From: Flaviaesturariibacter aridisoli
GTDB taxonomy: Bacteria > Bacteroidota > Bacteroidia > Chitinophagales > Chitinophagaceae
DNA: 39,157 bases
Assembly: GCF_004343705.1 (NCBI RefSeq)
Contig: NZ_SKFH01000036.1
Location: forward strand, 1 to 39,157
Reading direction: 5' to 3'
Position numbers and translations under genes: made by a program. Below the pieces are notes generated by a model. The model searched no databases. It was not told the DNA's origin and was given only the letters and a program-made list of their open reading frames with translations. Below are positions 1 through 9,170 of the stretch, piece by piece (within the stretch, counting starts at the first letter, position 1; each line of letters starts with the position of its first letter).

Positions 1-503
1 AGCAGCCGACACTACGATGATGCGTCATTGCGACCGCCACACCCCGGCCCGTCATTGCGAGCGGAACGAAGTGGAGCGAAGCAATCTTATACTCGCTGAC
101 TCTGCTGCCGCTTGGCTGCAGAGTGGACGTGGTTAAGGTTGCCAGCCCGGCTGACGCCAGTCGGACGGGCTTCGGGCATGCGCTTCGATCCGTCCCTCGC
201 AAAAGAGATCCCGTTCGCAAGCGAACGGGATGACGGCCCCTTTATTAAATAAAAAGAGAAAGCCCCTTCAGGGCTTTGGGCAACAAACGGCCTTATCAAG
301 GGAAATGCATTACTAAACCAGGGTGCGAGTCACTGGGCACCTTGAAGGTGCTGCCGTAATTGGCCGCCCGTCGGTACGGCGCTGCCGGTGCTCGTTGCGG
401 AGCCGCGACCGGTCATTGCGGCCGATCATTTTGGCGCGGCGGTGTGCGGAACTACCTGCTTTTAGGTACGGTGACAGAATAAAGGAAAAATTATCTTTAG
501 AAA
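1..503. repeat. Gene-free repeat debris
   Basis: No convincing gene lies here. Positions 24-35 and 50-62 both carry GTCATTGCGA. The second starts a diverged left arm (to about 96, ending GAGCGAAGCAATC) of the dispersed inverted-repeat family found intact at 11931, 13108 and 15495. The rest is G+C-rich sequence with several copies of CGGT/GCGG-type words. The small open frames that cross it have no recognisable product. Confidence 0.55.
247..276 (-). terminator. Terminator-like hairpin
   Basis: An AAAGCCC/GGGCTTT-type stem at about 258-276 is followed, reading the minus strand, by a T-rich run (CTCTTTTTATTT). No minus-strand gene ends here, so it may be a relic or may belong to repeat sequence. 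Confidence 0.3.
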
Positions 504-3500
504 ATGCATACCAAACTGACGGCCCTTGTATTTCTACTGGTTTGTTACTGTCCGCTCCGGGCCCAGGAGCCCCGCCTGATGCTTCCCGTGGGGCATACGA
601 TGGAGGTCAACTTCGCCACTTTTAGTCCCGATGCGAAACGGGTGGTGACCGCTTCGGAGGACAACACCGCGAAGCTGTGGGATGCGCGTACCGGCACTTT
701 GCTGGCCGATCTGAAGGGCCATTCCGGACCGGTAGGTTATGTGCGCTTCAGCCCGGACGGCAAATGGCTCGTGACTGCCTCCGATGACAATACGGCGCGG
801 GTATGGAACGCAGCCGCCGGTAGCCCGGTTGCCCTGCTCGAAGGACACCAAACGGACGTAACCTATGCTGCCTTCAGCCCCGATGGAAAATATGTGGCCA
901 CTGTTGCCAACGATGAAACGACACGCATCTGGGAAGCGGCGACCGGCCGCGAGCTGCATCAGCTGCGTAGCGACATGGACGAACCGGTGTATGCCGCCTT
1001 CAGCAACAATGGAAAACAATTGCTCTCCGCAACCGCGTCGGGCGAGGTGCGTTTATGGGAAGTGGCCACCGGCCGTTTGCAGCGCGCGTTGACAGGGCAG
1101 CCCGCTTTATCTTTCCTGGCTGCGTTCAACCGGGGCGGTGTTGCTGCAAAGCCGGTGCCGGCAAGCGCCGCATCCACCTGGAAGAACAAACCGGTTAAAT
1201 TGGTCAGTGATTTCGAAGGGCACGTACGGCAGGTGAACGATGGAATTTTTAGCCCGGACGGGCGCCGCGTGGCGCGCTATACCCTGGGGGGTGTCGTGGA
1301 GCTGCTGGAGCTGCCATCGGGGGCGGTGCACGCCGAGTTGAAGGGCCATGATGCCGCAGTGCGCACGATTCGGTTCAGTCCGGACGGGGCCCTGGTGCTG
1401 ACCGCCAGCCAGGACAGCACGGTACGCCTTTGGGATGCCGCGACCGGTGCGCCCCGTGCCGTGCTGCGGGGCTACGGCGGCATGGTAAACGGTGCATCGT
1501 TCAGCCCCGACGGAAGCCAGGTCCTCACCTGGTCGGAAGACCGGTCCGTGCGTATCTGGGATGTAAAGGCCGCCCGTCTTGTAATGACCATAAAAGGACA
1601 CTCCCCCCGTATTTATACGGCACACTTTACGCCCGACGGCAAGAAGTTGCTGCAGGCGGTGGAAGATGGATCGGTGAAAGTAGTGGACGCCTATAGCGGT
1701 CAGCTGCTGGCGCTGTGGAAGGGGCATGCCGGGCCGGTAAGCCGGCTGCTGCTGAGCGCTGATGGGAGCAAAGCAGCCAGCATCGCCGGAGAAGACAGCA
1801 TCCGGGTTTGGAACGTGGCTTCCGGCCAATTGCTGGCCACCCTGCGCGGCGATGTGTTCGGAATTGCCGGCGCGGCGTTCAGCCCCGACGGTACGCGCCT
1901 GGCCGTAGCCACAAGAACCGATAGCTGCAAGATCTGGGACATCGCCAGCGCCTCGGTGGTCGTGGATCTTAAAAGAGGCGAAGAAACCATCAACTCCATA
2001 GCCTTTAGCCCGGATGGGCGCCGACTGGTAACTACCTCCGAACGCGAGCGTGTGGCCCGGGTTTGGGACGCGGCCAATGGCCAGCCCCTGTTCCTGTTGC
2101 CCGGGCATGATCGGGGGGTGAACAGTGCCGTGTTCAGCCCCGACGGCCGTCAGCTGGCCACTGCCGGCGCCCATGGCGTCGCCCGTACCTGGGATGCCGC
2201 AACGGGTGCCCTGCTGCACCAGCTGCCTGTGCCGGAAGACAATGTCTATACGATCGCATTCAGTCCGGACGGGCGGACGCTCCTGGCCACCTTCCGCGAC
2301 AGCAGTGCCCGGTTATGGGACGCGGCTACAGGGGCCTTGTTGGCAGATTTGAGCGGGCACGAGAAACGGGTATTATCGGCCGTTTTCAGTCCCGATGGCC
2401 GCCATATACTGACAGCCTCCCGCGACTGGACCGCCCGTGTGTGGGACGCGCGCACCGGCGCGCCGCTCCATACGCTGGCCGGCCACGGCGACCAGCTGCG
2501 CTCCGCGGAATTCAGTCCCGACGGCACACGCATCGTTACCACCGCCTGGGATAATGCGACCAAGCTTTGGAACGTTAGCGACGGGCAGCTGCAGTTCACT
2601 TATTTCGGTCTCGACAGCGCCGACTTCCTGGCACTCACTCCCGGCAATTATTACCATGCTTCGCCGCCTGCCGCCCGGTTGCTTCATTACGTGGATGCCC
2701 GCCTCGCCGTCATTTCCTTCGAGCAGCTCGACGTCCGCTATAACCGTCCCGATAAAGTGCTGGAGGCTGCGGGTAGTACGGACACGGCCCTGATCCGTTC
2801 GTACCGGAAGGCGTATGAAAAGCGCATCCGTAAGCTGGGCATCGATACCAGCGCTTTCGGTGCCGGCGGCTTTGGCGTTCCCCGCGCCGATTTCGCCGGC
2901 CGTACGGCTTACGGGGCGGAGCAAAGGGGAAACGTATTGAAGCTGCGCATCAGCGCCAGCGACCCTTCCGCGGCGCTTGACCGCTGGAACATCTGGATCA
3001 ACGAGTCGCCGCTTTTCGGCATCCGCGGTCTCAGCCTCCGCGGCCGCGGTTTACGCTCCTTCGATACTTCGGTTACCGTAATGCTGGCCGCAGGCAAAAA
3101 CAGGGTGGAAACGTCGGTGACCAACATCCGGGGTACCGAAAGTTACCGTTCGCCCCTGGAAGTGACCAGTGTGCCCCTGGTGCCGCCCGTGGCCAGGCTT
3201 TACTTCGCGGGCATCGGCATCAACACATTCCGCGACAGCGCGGCCAACCTTCGCTACAGCGTGAAAGATATGCGCGACCTGGCGAGGGCTCTGGCTGCCC
3301 GCTATGGAGACCGGGTTGTACTGGACACCCTGTTCGACGACCGTGTTTCTACGGCAGCCGTTACCGCACTCCGGAAGCGACTCGAACGAACCACGGTAGA
3401 TGACAAGGTGATCGTGGCTTTTTCGGGCCATGGGTTGCTGAGTAGCAGCTACGATTATTACCTCTCCACGTACAACGTGAACTTCGCGAAGCCGGAAGAA

Positions 3501-3980
3501 GGAGGCCTGCCCTACGATGCCCTGGAAAGCCTGCTCGATTCCATTCCGGCCCGGCAGAAGCTGCTGCTGATCGATGCCTGTCATTCGGGCGAAGTGGACA
3601 AAGAGGAAATGCAGCACTACGAGCAGGTGAAGAGCGCCCTTCCCGAGCTGAAAGGAATTCTCGTCAAGCCGAAAGACCCCGCACGCCTCGGGATGAAGAA
3701 TTCGTTCGAACTGATGCAGGAGCTCTTCGTAAACGTCGGGCGGAGCACGGGTGCCACCATCATCTCGGCAGCCGGCGGCCTGCAGTCGGCGCTGGAAAAG
3801 GGCGACCTGCAGAACGGCGTATTTACGTATGCGATCCTCGAATTTATGAGGCTACATGCCACCGCTACGATCAGTGCGTTGAAAGCTTATGTGAACCAAC
3901 GGGTGCCCGAGCTTACCAAAGGATTGCAGGTGCCCACGTCGCGGGCGGAGAACAAAGCCGTGGATTGGACCGTATGGTAA
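504..3980 (+). CDS. Exported WD40-repeat caspase-like protease
   Basis: The 1158-residue protein starts with a signal peptide (about residues 1-20, ending LRAQ), so it is probably exported. Residues ~25-690 hold about 15 WD40 repeats of ~42 residues (FSPDG ... WDAATG). That is enough for two seven-bladed propellers, with an irregular insert after repeat 4. A linker with the family-typical RYNRPDKVL phrase and an Ig-like segment follow. The C-terminal ~260 residues form a peptidase C14 caspase-like domain with the catalytic His in SGHG (~H976) and Cys in DACHSGE (~C1026). Both catalytic residues are present. The WD40 propellers probably act as a binding or regulatory platform; substrate and trigger are unknown. 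A TATCTTT box lies 5 bases before the ATG. The GAF gene follows after 53 bases without a terminator. Confidence 0.9.
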   Translation: MHTKLTALVFLLVCYCPLRAQEPRLMLPVGHTMEVNFATFSPDAKRVVTASEDNTAKLWDARTGTLLADLKGHSGPVGYVRFSPDGKWLVTASDDNTARVWNAAAGSPVALLEGHQTDVTYAAFSPDGKYVATVANDETTRIWEAATGRELHQLRSDMDEPVYAAFSNNGKQLLSATASGEVRLWEVATGRLQRALTGQPALSFLAAFNRGGVAAKPVPASAASTWKNKPVKLVSDFEGHVRQVNDGIFSPDGRRVARYTLGGVVELLELPSGAVHAELKGHDAAVRTIRFSPDGALVLTASQDSTVRLWDAATGAPRAVLRGYGGMVNGASFSPDGSQVLTWSEDRSVRIWDVKAARLVMTIKGHSPRIYTAHFTPDGKKLLQAVEDGSVKVVDAYSGQLLALWKGHAGPVSRLLLSADGSKAASIAGEDSIRVWNVASGQLLATLRGDVFGIAGAAFSPDGTRLAVATRTDSCKIWDIASASVVVDLKRGEETINSIAFSPDGRRLVTTSERERVARVWDAANGQPLFLLPGHDRGVNSAVFSPDGRQLATAGAHGVARTWDAATGALLHQLPVPEDNVYTIAFSPDGRTLLATFRDSSARLWDAATGALLADLSGHEKRVLSAVFSPDGRHILTASRDWTARVWDARTGAPLHTLAGHGDQLRSAEFSPDGTRIVTTAWDNATKLWNVSDGQLQFTYFGLDSADFLALTPGNYYHASPPAARLLHYVDARLAVISFEQLDVRYNRPDKVLEAAGSTDTALIRSYRKAYEKRIRKLGIDTSAFGAGGFGVPRADFAGRTAYGAEQRGNVLKLRISASDPSAALDRWNIWINESPLFGIRGLSLRGRGLRSFDTSVTVMLAAGKNRVETSVTNIRGTESYRSPLEVTSVPLVPPVARLYFAGIGINTFRDSAANLRYSVKDMRDLARALAARYGDRVVLDTLFDDRVSTAAVTALRKRLERTTVDDKVIVAFSGHGLLSSSYDYYLSTYNVNFAKPEEGGLPYDALESLLDSIPARQKLLLIDACHSGEVDKEEMQHYEQVKSALPELKGILVKPKDPARLGMKNSFELMQELFVNVGRSTGATIISAAGGLQSALEKGDLQNGVFTYAILEFMRLHATATISALKAYVNQRVPELTKGLQVPTSRAENKAVDWTVW

Positions 3981-4033
3981 CTCCAGGTCTTTGCGCTGGT
4001 TTTCGTACCTTACCGGTCCTCACCTTGTTTTCT

Positions 4034-4537
4034 ATGCCTCCTCCCGTAGTTTCCGTCATCCTCGAAGAAGCCCGCCACATGCACGAGCGCGGCGTGCTTC
4101 CGCACATCATCCTGGCCCACCTGGCCGAAGCCGCCGAGCTGCTCGCGCCCGCGGGCGACGCCGTGTCGTCGATCCTCATTCTGGACAAAGAAGGATTACT
4201 GCGCAACGGCGCCTCGCCGAAGCTGCCCTACGACTACCTCACCGCCATCGACGGGCTGAAGCCGAATGCCAACGTGGGCACCTGCGCCGCCGTGGCCGCC
4301 ACGGGCGAAATGATCGTGACGCCCGACTTTCACAGCGATAACAAGTGGGCCGAGCTGCGCCACCTGCCGCTGGCCCTCGGCTTCGTGGCCGCCTGGAGCT
4401 ACCCCATCAAAGATGCGAAGGGCGCGGTGCTGGGCACCTTCGGTACCTATTTTCGCACCCCCCGCGCACCCCTGCCCGGCGAGGTGGAAGGCGTGAAGGC
4501 GTTTGCGCAGCTGGCTGCGGAAGTGCTGCAGGCCTGA
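4034..4537 (+). CDS. Stand-alone GAF domain protein
   Basis: The 167-residue protein is almost entirely one GAF domain of the type usually found as a sensor in signalling proteins. The conserved stretch runs from NVGTCAAVAATGE (~80-92) through the WSYPI block (~121-125) to VLGTFGTYF (~132-140). The family phrase ACWS appears here as AAWS, and only one cysteine (C84) remains, so the multi-cysteine free methionine sulfoxide reductase role is unlikely. The ATG at 4034 is preferred over an upstream in-frame start at 3965, which lies inside the preceding gene and adds residues unlike the family. The short gap and missing terminator suggest co-transcription with the caspase-like gene. The ligand is unknown. 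Confidence 0.8.
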   Translation: MPPPVVSVILEEARHMHERGVLPHIILAHLAEAAELLAPAGDAVSSILILDKEGLLRNGASPKLPYDYLTAIDGLKPNANVGTCAAVAATGEMIVTPDFHSDNKWAELRHLPLALGFVAAWSYPIKDAKGAVLGTFGTYFRTPRAPLPGEVEGVKAFAQLAAEVLQA

Positions 4538-4544
4538 GCATTTT

Positions 4545-4560
4545 TTCCGTAATCACGGAA
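4545..4560. other. Palindrome between convergent genes
   Basis: A perfect TTCCGT-AATC-ACGGAA stem-loop sits between two convergent stop codons (4537 and 4564). It has no T-run after the stem on either strand, so it is not a canonical intrinsic terminator. It may still stop transcription in both directions. Confidence 0.4.
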
Positions 4561-4563
4561 GTA

Positions 4564-7500
4564 TTACCGCACATACAAGCCTGCCTCCGTCTTGCGCAGG
4601 GCTCCCAGTTCTACGAAGGTCTCCAGCAGGTTGCCGATGGCGCGGGCGCGGGCGCTGCGGGCGGGTCCCTTGAAGCAACGGTTCAGCTCGTCGGCGGATG
4701 CCGGGCCGCTTTGCTGTTGCAGGAGCCGCTTCAGGGCCGCCGCCTGTGCCGCCAGGCCCGAAGGCCATTCGGTTTCAGCGGAGGCTGCTAAAGGTCCGTC
4801 TGTCGTCGCTTCCGCTTTCGCTTCCACAGCCAGGCCGGCCTGTTGGCCACCCTGCGGCGCCTGGTACTCGGGCCGCAGCCAGCGCACGAGGCCGCGCGCT
4901 TCCTCGGCAGCGCGCTCCTTATTGAGCGCCACCAGCCGCTCCAGGATTTCTTCTTCCGGGAGATCGGCCGGCCAGCCGTAAGCTTCTGCCACGGCAGCAT
5001 CCAACTCGCGGTGGATTTGTAAAAGGGTCGTTACGAGCCCTTCCTCGTTGATCTTTTTATCCTTTGCCGTGAGCGCCGCGCCCGACTTCAGCTTCTCCAG
5101 CACGTTATACATATCGGTGATGGTCAGCGAGGGATGCTGCGCCTGCTGGCGCTTGCGGTGGGCGTCGAGTTGCTCGGCGAGATGACGTATAGCTTCTTTT
5201 TGAACGTCGGTGGCAGCAGGGAAAGGAAAGGTTTCGAAGCAGCGGGTCTTGTTGTAACGAGGGTCATTGCCCATGCCAAGGCGGCCGCCTGCGGCAAGCG
5301 CCCACAGAACATGAAATCTACTTGATAAAACACCCAACAAAAAAGCTTCATCGCTTGCAATGGCGACAAGCATATTGTCGGGTAGAATGGACTTATCCAG
5401 GAATGTGAAAAAGCGGTGCTTGGAGGTTTCTACAGTAACAATGTAGCGATCTAATTCTGATAACGCCTTTCTGAGCTCTCCACGCGTTTTTCCAAATAGC
5501 CACCAAGTTTTTGCATAGGAGGCACCGTCCTTCGTTTGAGCTTTAGCATCTCTCTCGGGTTTAACACGTTCAAGAACCCATTGGTATACGGATGGGAATT
5601 TTGATCGAATAGTTTCTTCCTGAAGCCCGAACAAGTCAATGACTAGTGCTTCTCTAGACTTACTGGTCAGATCCTTGCCATTTCTGTAGCCACGAATATG
5701 CTGACTTAGTGTTGGGTCTGAATGAATTCCTAAAAGAACTGCTTCATCTTGGGTCACAATAAAGCCGGCTCCGTGCAATTTCACGCCCGGACAACTGATT
5801 GATTCGTTGGCACGCAATTGTTTTGACTCCGATACTTCCGCACCAATGGTAAGGTCACCTTGTATCTTTCCTTGTTTCTCTTCAAATTGAACGCCTATTT
5901 CATCGCTGCTCGTTTTTGTTTCTTGGACTACATTAAGTAGCCGGCCATTTTGATCGCCTTTCTGCGCACAGGTCATGGCAATTCGAACCGCAGCGCCATC
6001 GGTAATGTCTACCCAAGGGTGATCGGGGATGGCCATCTTCAGCGACAGCATATTAGGCTCTTGCAAGGCATTCTCTATGATCCTGCGATTGAACGTTTGA
6101 CGAATGCTGTTGGTCGTAATAAATCCAAAGCTTTCCATCTTGCCATTCTTTGCGAGTTGGGCGGCTTTCTGCCACCAATACATCACGAAGTCGCTGCTGT
6201 CCGGCACTTCTCCTTTGTAAGCTTTGCGCAGCGATTCTGTATAGCCATCACCTAAGGCCTCCCGCATCCGCGAAGCCCCGATAAACGGCGGGTTCCCCAC
6301 GATAAAATCCGCTTCCGGCCATTCCGCCGGCTTCGGGTCTTTGTAATCATAAACAGGAATACGCGCCTCTTCATCCGGCACTTCCTTGCCGGTTACGGGG
6401 TGCGCCTTCGTGGTCACGCCGTCCCAGCGCGTTACCGGTTTGCCGTCGGCATCGTGGCGGGGCACCCGCTCGCGGTAGCTCAGTACGGCGTCTTGCTGTT
6501 TAATGTTCCCGTAGTTGCGCAGGATGGGATCCTGCAGCTTTTTCGCATGGCCGTGGGTGCGGAAGTGCCATTGCAGGTACCCGATCCAGAGCACCACGTC
6601 GGCGATGGCGGCGGCGCGCGGGTTCACCTCGAGGCCCAGGAGCTGCGCGGGCGTCACGGTGTAGCCGCCGGTCATGTCGAGGCGTATCTGGTCGCCTTCT
6701 TTGGCAAAGTGCCCCAGCCCTTCGAGCACCTCGCCCTCGAGGCGCTTCAGGTGCTCGAGCGTTACATAAAGAAAGTTGCCCGAGCCGCAGGCCGGGTCGA
6801 GCACGCGCACCGAGCAAAGGCGGCGGTGAAAGGCTTCGATCTCGCGGAGGGCGCCAGCGGCATCGCCTTCGTCTTCGAGGATTGCGGAGGCAGCGCGGGC
6901 CGCTTCCCATTCCTCGCGCAGGGGCTCGATCACGGTGGGCAGCACGAGGCGCTCCACGTAGGCGCGCGGCGTGTAGTGGGCGCCGAGCTTATGGCGCTCG
7001 CGGGGTTGCAGGGCCCGCTCCAGCAGGGTACCGAAGATGGCCGGCTCCACGTCGGCCCAGCTCGCCTCGGCGGCCTGCACCAGCAGGTCGAGCTGCGCAG
7101 CCGACAGGGGCAGCGCCTCCGTGTCTTTGAAGAGGAAGCCGTTGAACTGCGGGATGCGCGTGCGCAGGGCCGCGTCGAAGCCGCCGCGGTCCATATTGTT
7201 CCACAGCGCCTGCAAGGCGTCGGGCAGGTGCTCGAGGCCCGTGCGGTAATCCTGCAGCAGCTTTGTGAACGATCGCTCGGGCAGCAGCTCCACGTCTTCG
7301 GCAAACATGGTAAAGAGGCAGCGCATCAGGAAGCCCGCGACCTTTTCGGGTGCGTGGCCGGAAGCCTCGAGGAGGGCCGCCAGTTTGGCGAGGCGTTCTG
7401 CGAGCGCCCGCGTAACGCGCGCCGAGCGCTTACCCGGGTCGAGTTCCAGCGGGTCGGTGAACAGCAGGCGCAGCCGCTCGCGCACGGCTTCTTCGTTGAG

Positions 7501-8061
7501 GTCGTCGAGGAAGAGGCGGTAGTGCTGCGGGTCGGGGAAGGGCACGTAGGTCTTGCCCTGCCGGCTGAAGTCCGAGTAGAGGTCGATGCAGTAACCCACG
7601 TCCACCACCACCAGGAAGGGGGGCCAGCCGTCGGCTGTGGGCAGTGAGCGGGCGTAGCGGAGGGCCTGCTCTTTGGCGCGGCCCATTTCGCGCTCCCAGC
7701 CGCGCGTGTTGCGCACAGCCGTGCCGGTCTTGGTTTTTTCGCGCGCGCCGCCCAGCAGCTCGGCCTCCGTAGGCCCATTGCGGTCGGAACCCTGCTTCGC
7801 TTCCAGCACGAAGCAGTGGCGCTTATAGAGGTCGATGAAGTTCGTGCTCGTTTTGCCGGCACCATCGTCGAAAACAACGGGGCGCTCGAAGTTGTAGGTA
7901 GCCTCGGCTACTTTGTCGGTGGCTGGGCGCGGCTTTTCCACGCCGAGCAAGTCACAGAGCTCGGTGAGAAACAGTTGGTAGTTGGCGCGCTCCGATGCGC
8001 CGGAACCCTTCCAGCGGGTAATGAAAGCGTCAGGGGTAAGCAGGGACGTACTGGTAGACAT
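4564..8061 (-). CDS. MmeI-like Type IIL restriction-modification enzyme
   Basis: The 1165-residue protein has the layout of MmeI-family single-chain restriction-modification enzymes. The N-terminal nuclease domain shows D77-X9-E87-X-K89 (within FIDLYKRHCFVLEAKQ), the MmeI-type catalytic pattern. A helical spacer follows (~200-400), then an adenine N6-methyltransferase core with motif I DPACGSG (422-428) and motif IV NPPF (590-593). A target-recognition region and a helical C-terminus come next, with an extra tail of about 150 residues after ~1010. Such enzymes cut at a distance from their site and methylate one strand for self-protection, so no partner gene is needed and none is adjacent. Bases ~5290-6250 (residues ~604-923) are about 45% G+C, against over 65% in the rest. 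All catalytic motifs look intact. Confidence 0.88.
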   Translation of the reverse strand: MSTSTSLLTPDAFITRWKGSGASERANYQLFLTELCDLLGVEKPRPATDKVAEATYNFERPVVFDDGAGKTSTNFIDLYKRHCFVLEAKQGSDRNGPTEAELLGGAREKTKTGTAVRNTRGWEREMGRAKEQALRYARSLPTADGWPPFLVVVDVGYCIDLYSDFSRQGKTYVPFPDPQHYRLFLDDLNEEAVRERLRLLFTDPLELDPGKRSARVTRALAERLAKLAALLEASGHAPEKVAGFLMRCLFTMFAEDVELLPERSFTKLLQDYRTGLEHLPDALQALWNNMDRGGFDAALRTRIPQFNGFLFKDTEALPLSAAQLDLLVQAAEASWADVEPAIFGTLLERALQPRERHKLGAHYTPRAYVERLVLPTVIEPLREEWEAARAASAILEDEGDAAGALREIEAFHRRLCSVRVLDPACGSGNFLYVTLEHLKRLEGEVLEGLGHFAKEGDQIRLDMTGGYTVTPAQLLGLEVNPRAAAIADVVLWIGYLQWHFRTHGHAKKLQDPILRNYGNIKQQDAVLSYRERVPRHDADGKPVTRWDGVTTKAHPVTGKEVPDEEARIPVYDYKDPKPAEWPEADFIVGNPPFIGASRMREALGDGYTESLRKAYKGEVPDSSDFVMYWWQKAAQLAKNGKMESFGFITTNSIRQTFNRRIIENALQEPNMLSLKMAIPDHPWVDITDGAAVRIAMTCAQKGDQNGRLLNVVQETKTSSDEIGVQFEEKQGKIQGDLTIGAEVSESKQLRANESISCPGVKLHGAGFIVTQDEAVLLGIHSDPTLSQHIRGYRNGKDLTSKSREALVIDLFGLQEETIRSKFPSVYQWVLERVKPERDAKAQTKDGASYAKTWWLFGKTRGELRKALSELDRYIVTVETSKHRFFTFLDKSILPDNMLVAIASDEAFLLGVLSSRFHVLWALAAGGRLGMGNDPRYNKTRCFETFPFPAATDVQKEAIRHLAEQLDAHRKRQQAQHPSLTITDMYNVLEKLKSGAALTAKDKKINEEGLVTTLLQIHRELDAAVAEAYGWPADLPEEEILERLVALNKERAAEEARGLVRWLRPEYQAPQGGQQAGLAVEAKAEATTDGPLAASAETEWPSGLAAQAAALKRLLQQQSGPASADELNRCFKGPARSARARAIGNLLETFVELGALRKTEAGLYVR

Positions 8062-8091
8062 GCGTTGGGAATTGGGAAAGCAAAATAGCAG

Positions 8092-8200
8092 GAAAAGTCG
8101 GAAGTGGGGTAAGGAAGTGAGTAAGTCGGAAGTGGGAAGTCGGAAGCGTACGCATAGTTCCCCTTCCCTTTGGGAAGGGGTTAGGGGATGGGTCTTTTCG
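8092..8200. repeat. Low-complexity GTCGGAAGTGG words and hairpin
   Basis: The leader of the restriction gene carries GTCGGAAGTGG-type words (for example 8097-8106, 8128-8137 and 8138-8147), a family that recurs at 12125-12155, 17607-17627 and 28746. A CCCCTTCCC/GGGAAGGGG hairpin lies at about 8160-8180. No gene is visible. Confidence 0.6.
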
Positions 8201-8211
8201 GGGATGGGCCG

Positions 8212-8236
8212 AAAAAAGCCTCCCTGCTGGGGAGGC
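8212..8236 (-). terminator. Intrinsic terminator of the 8259-8951 gene
   Basis: On the minus strand a GCCTCCC/GGGAGGC stem with a 5-base loop (8218-8236) is followed by six T (8217-8212). It lies 22 bases after the stop of the helical protein gene and separates that gene from the restriction enzyme gene. Confidence 0.8.
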
Positions 8237-8258
8237 TTTTCTCAGGGCATGCGGCGCG

Positions 8259-8951
8259 TTACGCATTCGGCGTCACGCCGGCCGGGTCTCCTTTCCGCGC
8301 GCCCACATTGTCGATGTGCCGCACGGCGAAATATTTCTTCACGAAATCGGGGTGTCGTTCTTCGAGGTTGCGCAGCATCGGGTCGATGCGTTCTTTGAGC
8401 AGCTTGTCGGTGGCGGAGAAGAGGGCTTCGATCTTTTCCACTTCCAGGCTCTTGTCGGCGCGGCCCAGTTTCGGGGCGGGTGAAAGCTCGCGGAAGCGGG
8501 CCGTGAGGGCATCGTGTGCCGTGAGCTGGTCGTCGCTAAGACCCGCGCGTCTCAGGCCGGTTTCATGGGTACGAGCGAGGGCCACGATGGAGTCGACCAC
8601 CGAGGGCAGGCGTCCGTCACGGGTTCGCTCCAGCATGCTTTGCGAATAGGGGCGCAGCAGGGCGGCGAGCGCTTCGTCGCCCTTCGTGCTGGCCTCCACG
8701 CGGAGCAGGCCCACGAGGCGCATGCAGGAAGTGGCTACTTGTTTCTTCGCCGTTTTCTTTTCGGCGGCCGTGCCGGCGCCGGCGGCTACTTTGCGGCCGC
8801 AGGCTTCTTCAATGAGCTCCATGTTTTCCTGGAGCTTGTCCTGCGCCTCATCGAGGGCTTCGATCCCCGACACGATGGAGCTGTGTTCGGTGAGCACATC
8901 GTCGGCGGCTTCAAACGTGTTGAATTTGGGTTCCTGACGTTCGGTCATCAT
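8259..8951 (-). CDS. Unrecognised helical protein, 230 residues
   Basis: I do not recognise the family. The protein has no signal peptide, no membrane segment and no known catalytic motif. It is rich in Ala, Leu, Glu and Lys and should be almost entirely alpha-helical. It has a Lys/Ala-rich loop (~55-72), a helical middle, and a conserved-looking C-terminus (HPDFVKKYFAVRHIDNVG, ~205-222) followed by a short polar tail. Two adjacent ATG codons (8951 and 8948) could start it. The gene has its own terminator, so it is probably a single-gene unit. Its upstream side faces the gene-free 21-bp repeat array. Codon use matches the neighbours, which supports it as a real gene. Confidence 0.75.
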   Translation of the reverse strand: MMTERQEPKFNTFEAADDVLTEHSSIVSGIEALDEAQDKLQENMELIEEACGRKVAAGAGTAAEKKTAKKQVATSCMRLVGLLRVEASTKGDEALAALLRPYSQSMLERTRDGRLPSVVDSIVALARTHETGLRRAGLSDDQLTAHDALTARFRELSPAPKLGRADKSLEVEKIEALFSATDKLLKERIDPMLRNLEERHPDFVKKYFAVRHIDNVGARKGDPAGVTPNA

Positions 8952-9170
8952 AATTGAATATTTAGGGGTGAGTAAATCAATTATTGGAAAGGAACGGACC
9001 GGCGTCTTTGCAGAGGTTAGGTGAAAGCTCTTCCGAATTTAATCCTTCCCGGGCAGTTGCGCAAGCTTTGGGCGTGGAAAAATGCAAAGCCCCGCCGGAA
9101 TATCCCGGAAGTGCATACATCTGAATAGGTTACATATTATGTCGCTCATTTATACGGTGCTGTTTTTTGA

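Noticed and set aside
87-299. 70-codon minus-strand open frame near the left edge
   Set aside because: It consists mainly of repeat sequence and a hairpin, and shows no protein-like features.
6400-7647. 415-codon open frame on the plus strand
   Set aside because: It is antisense to the MmeI-like gene in very G+C-rich sequence, which leaves opposite frames open. The product is Arg/Gly/His/Val-rich and has no domain, and the minus strand has clear catalytic motifs.
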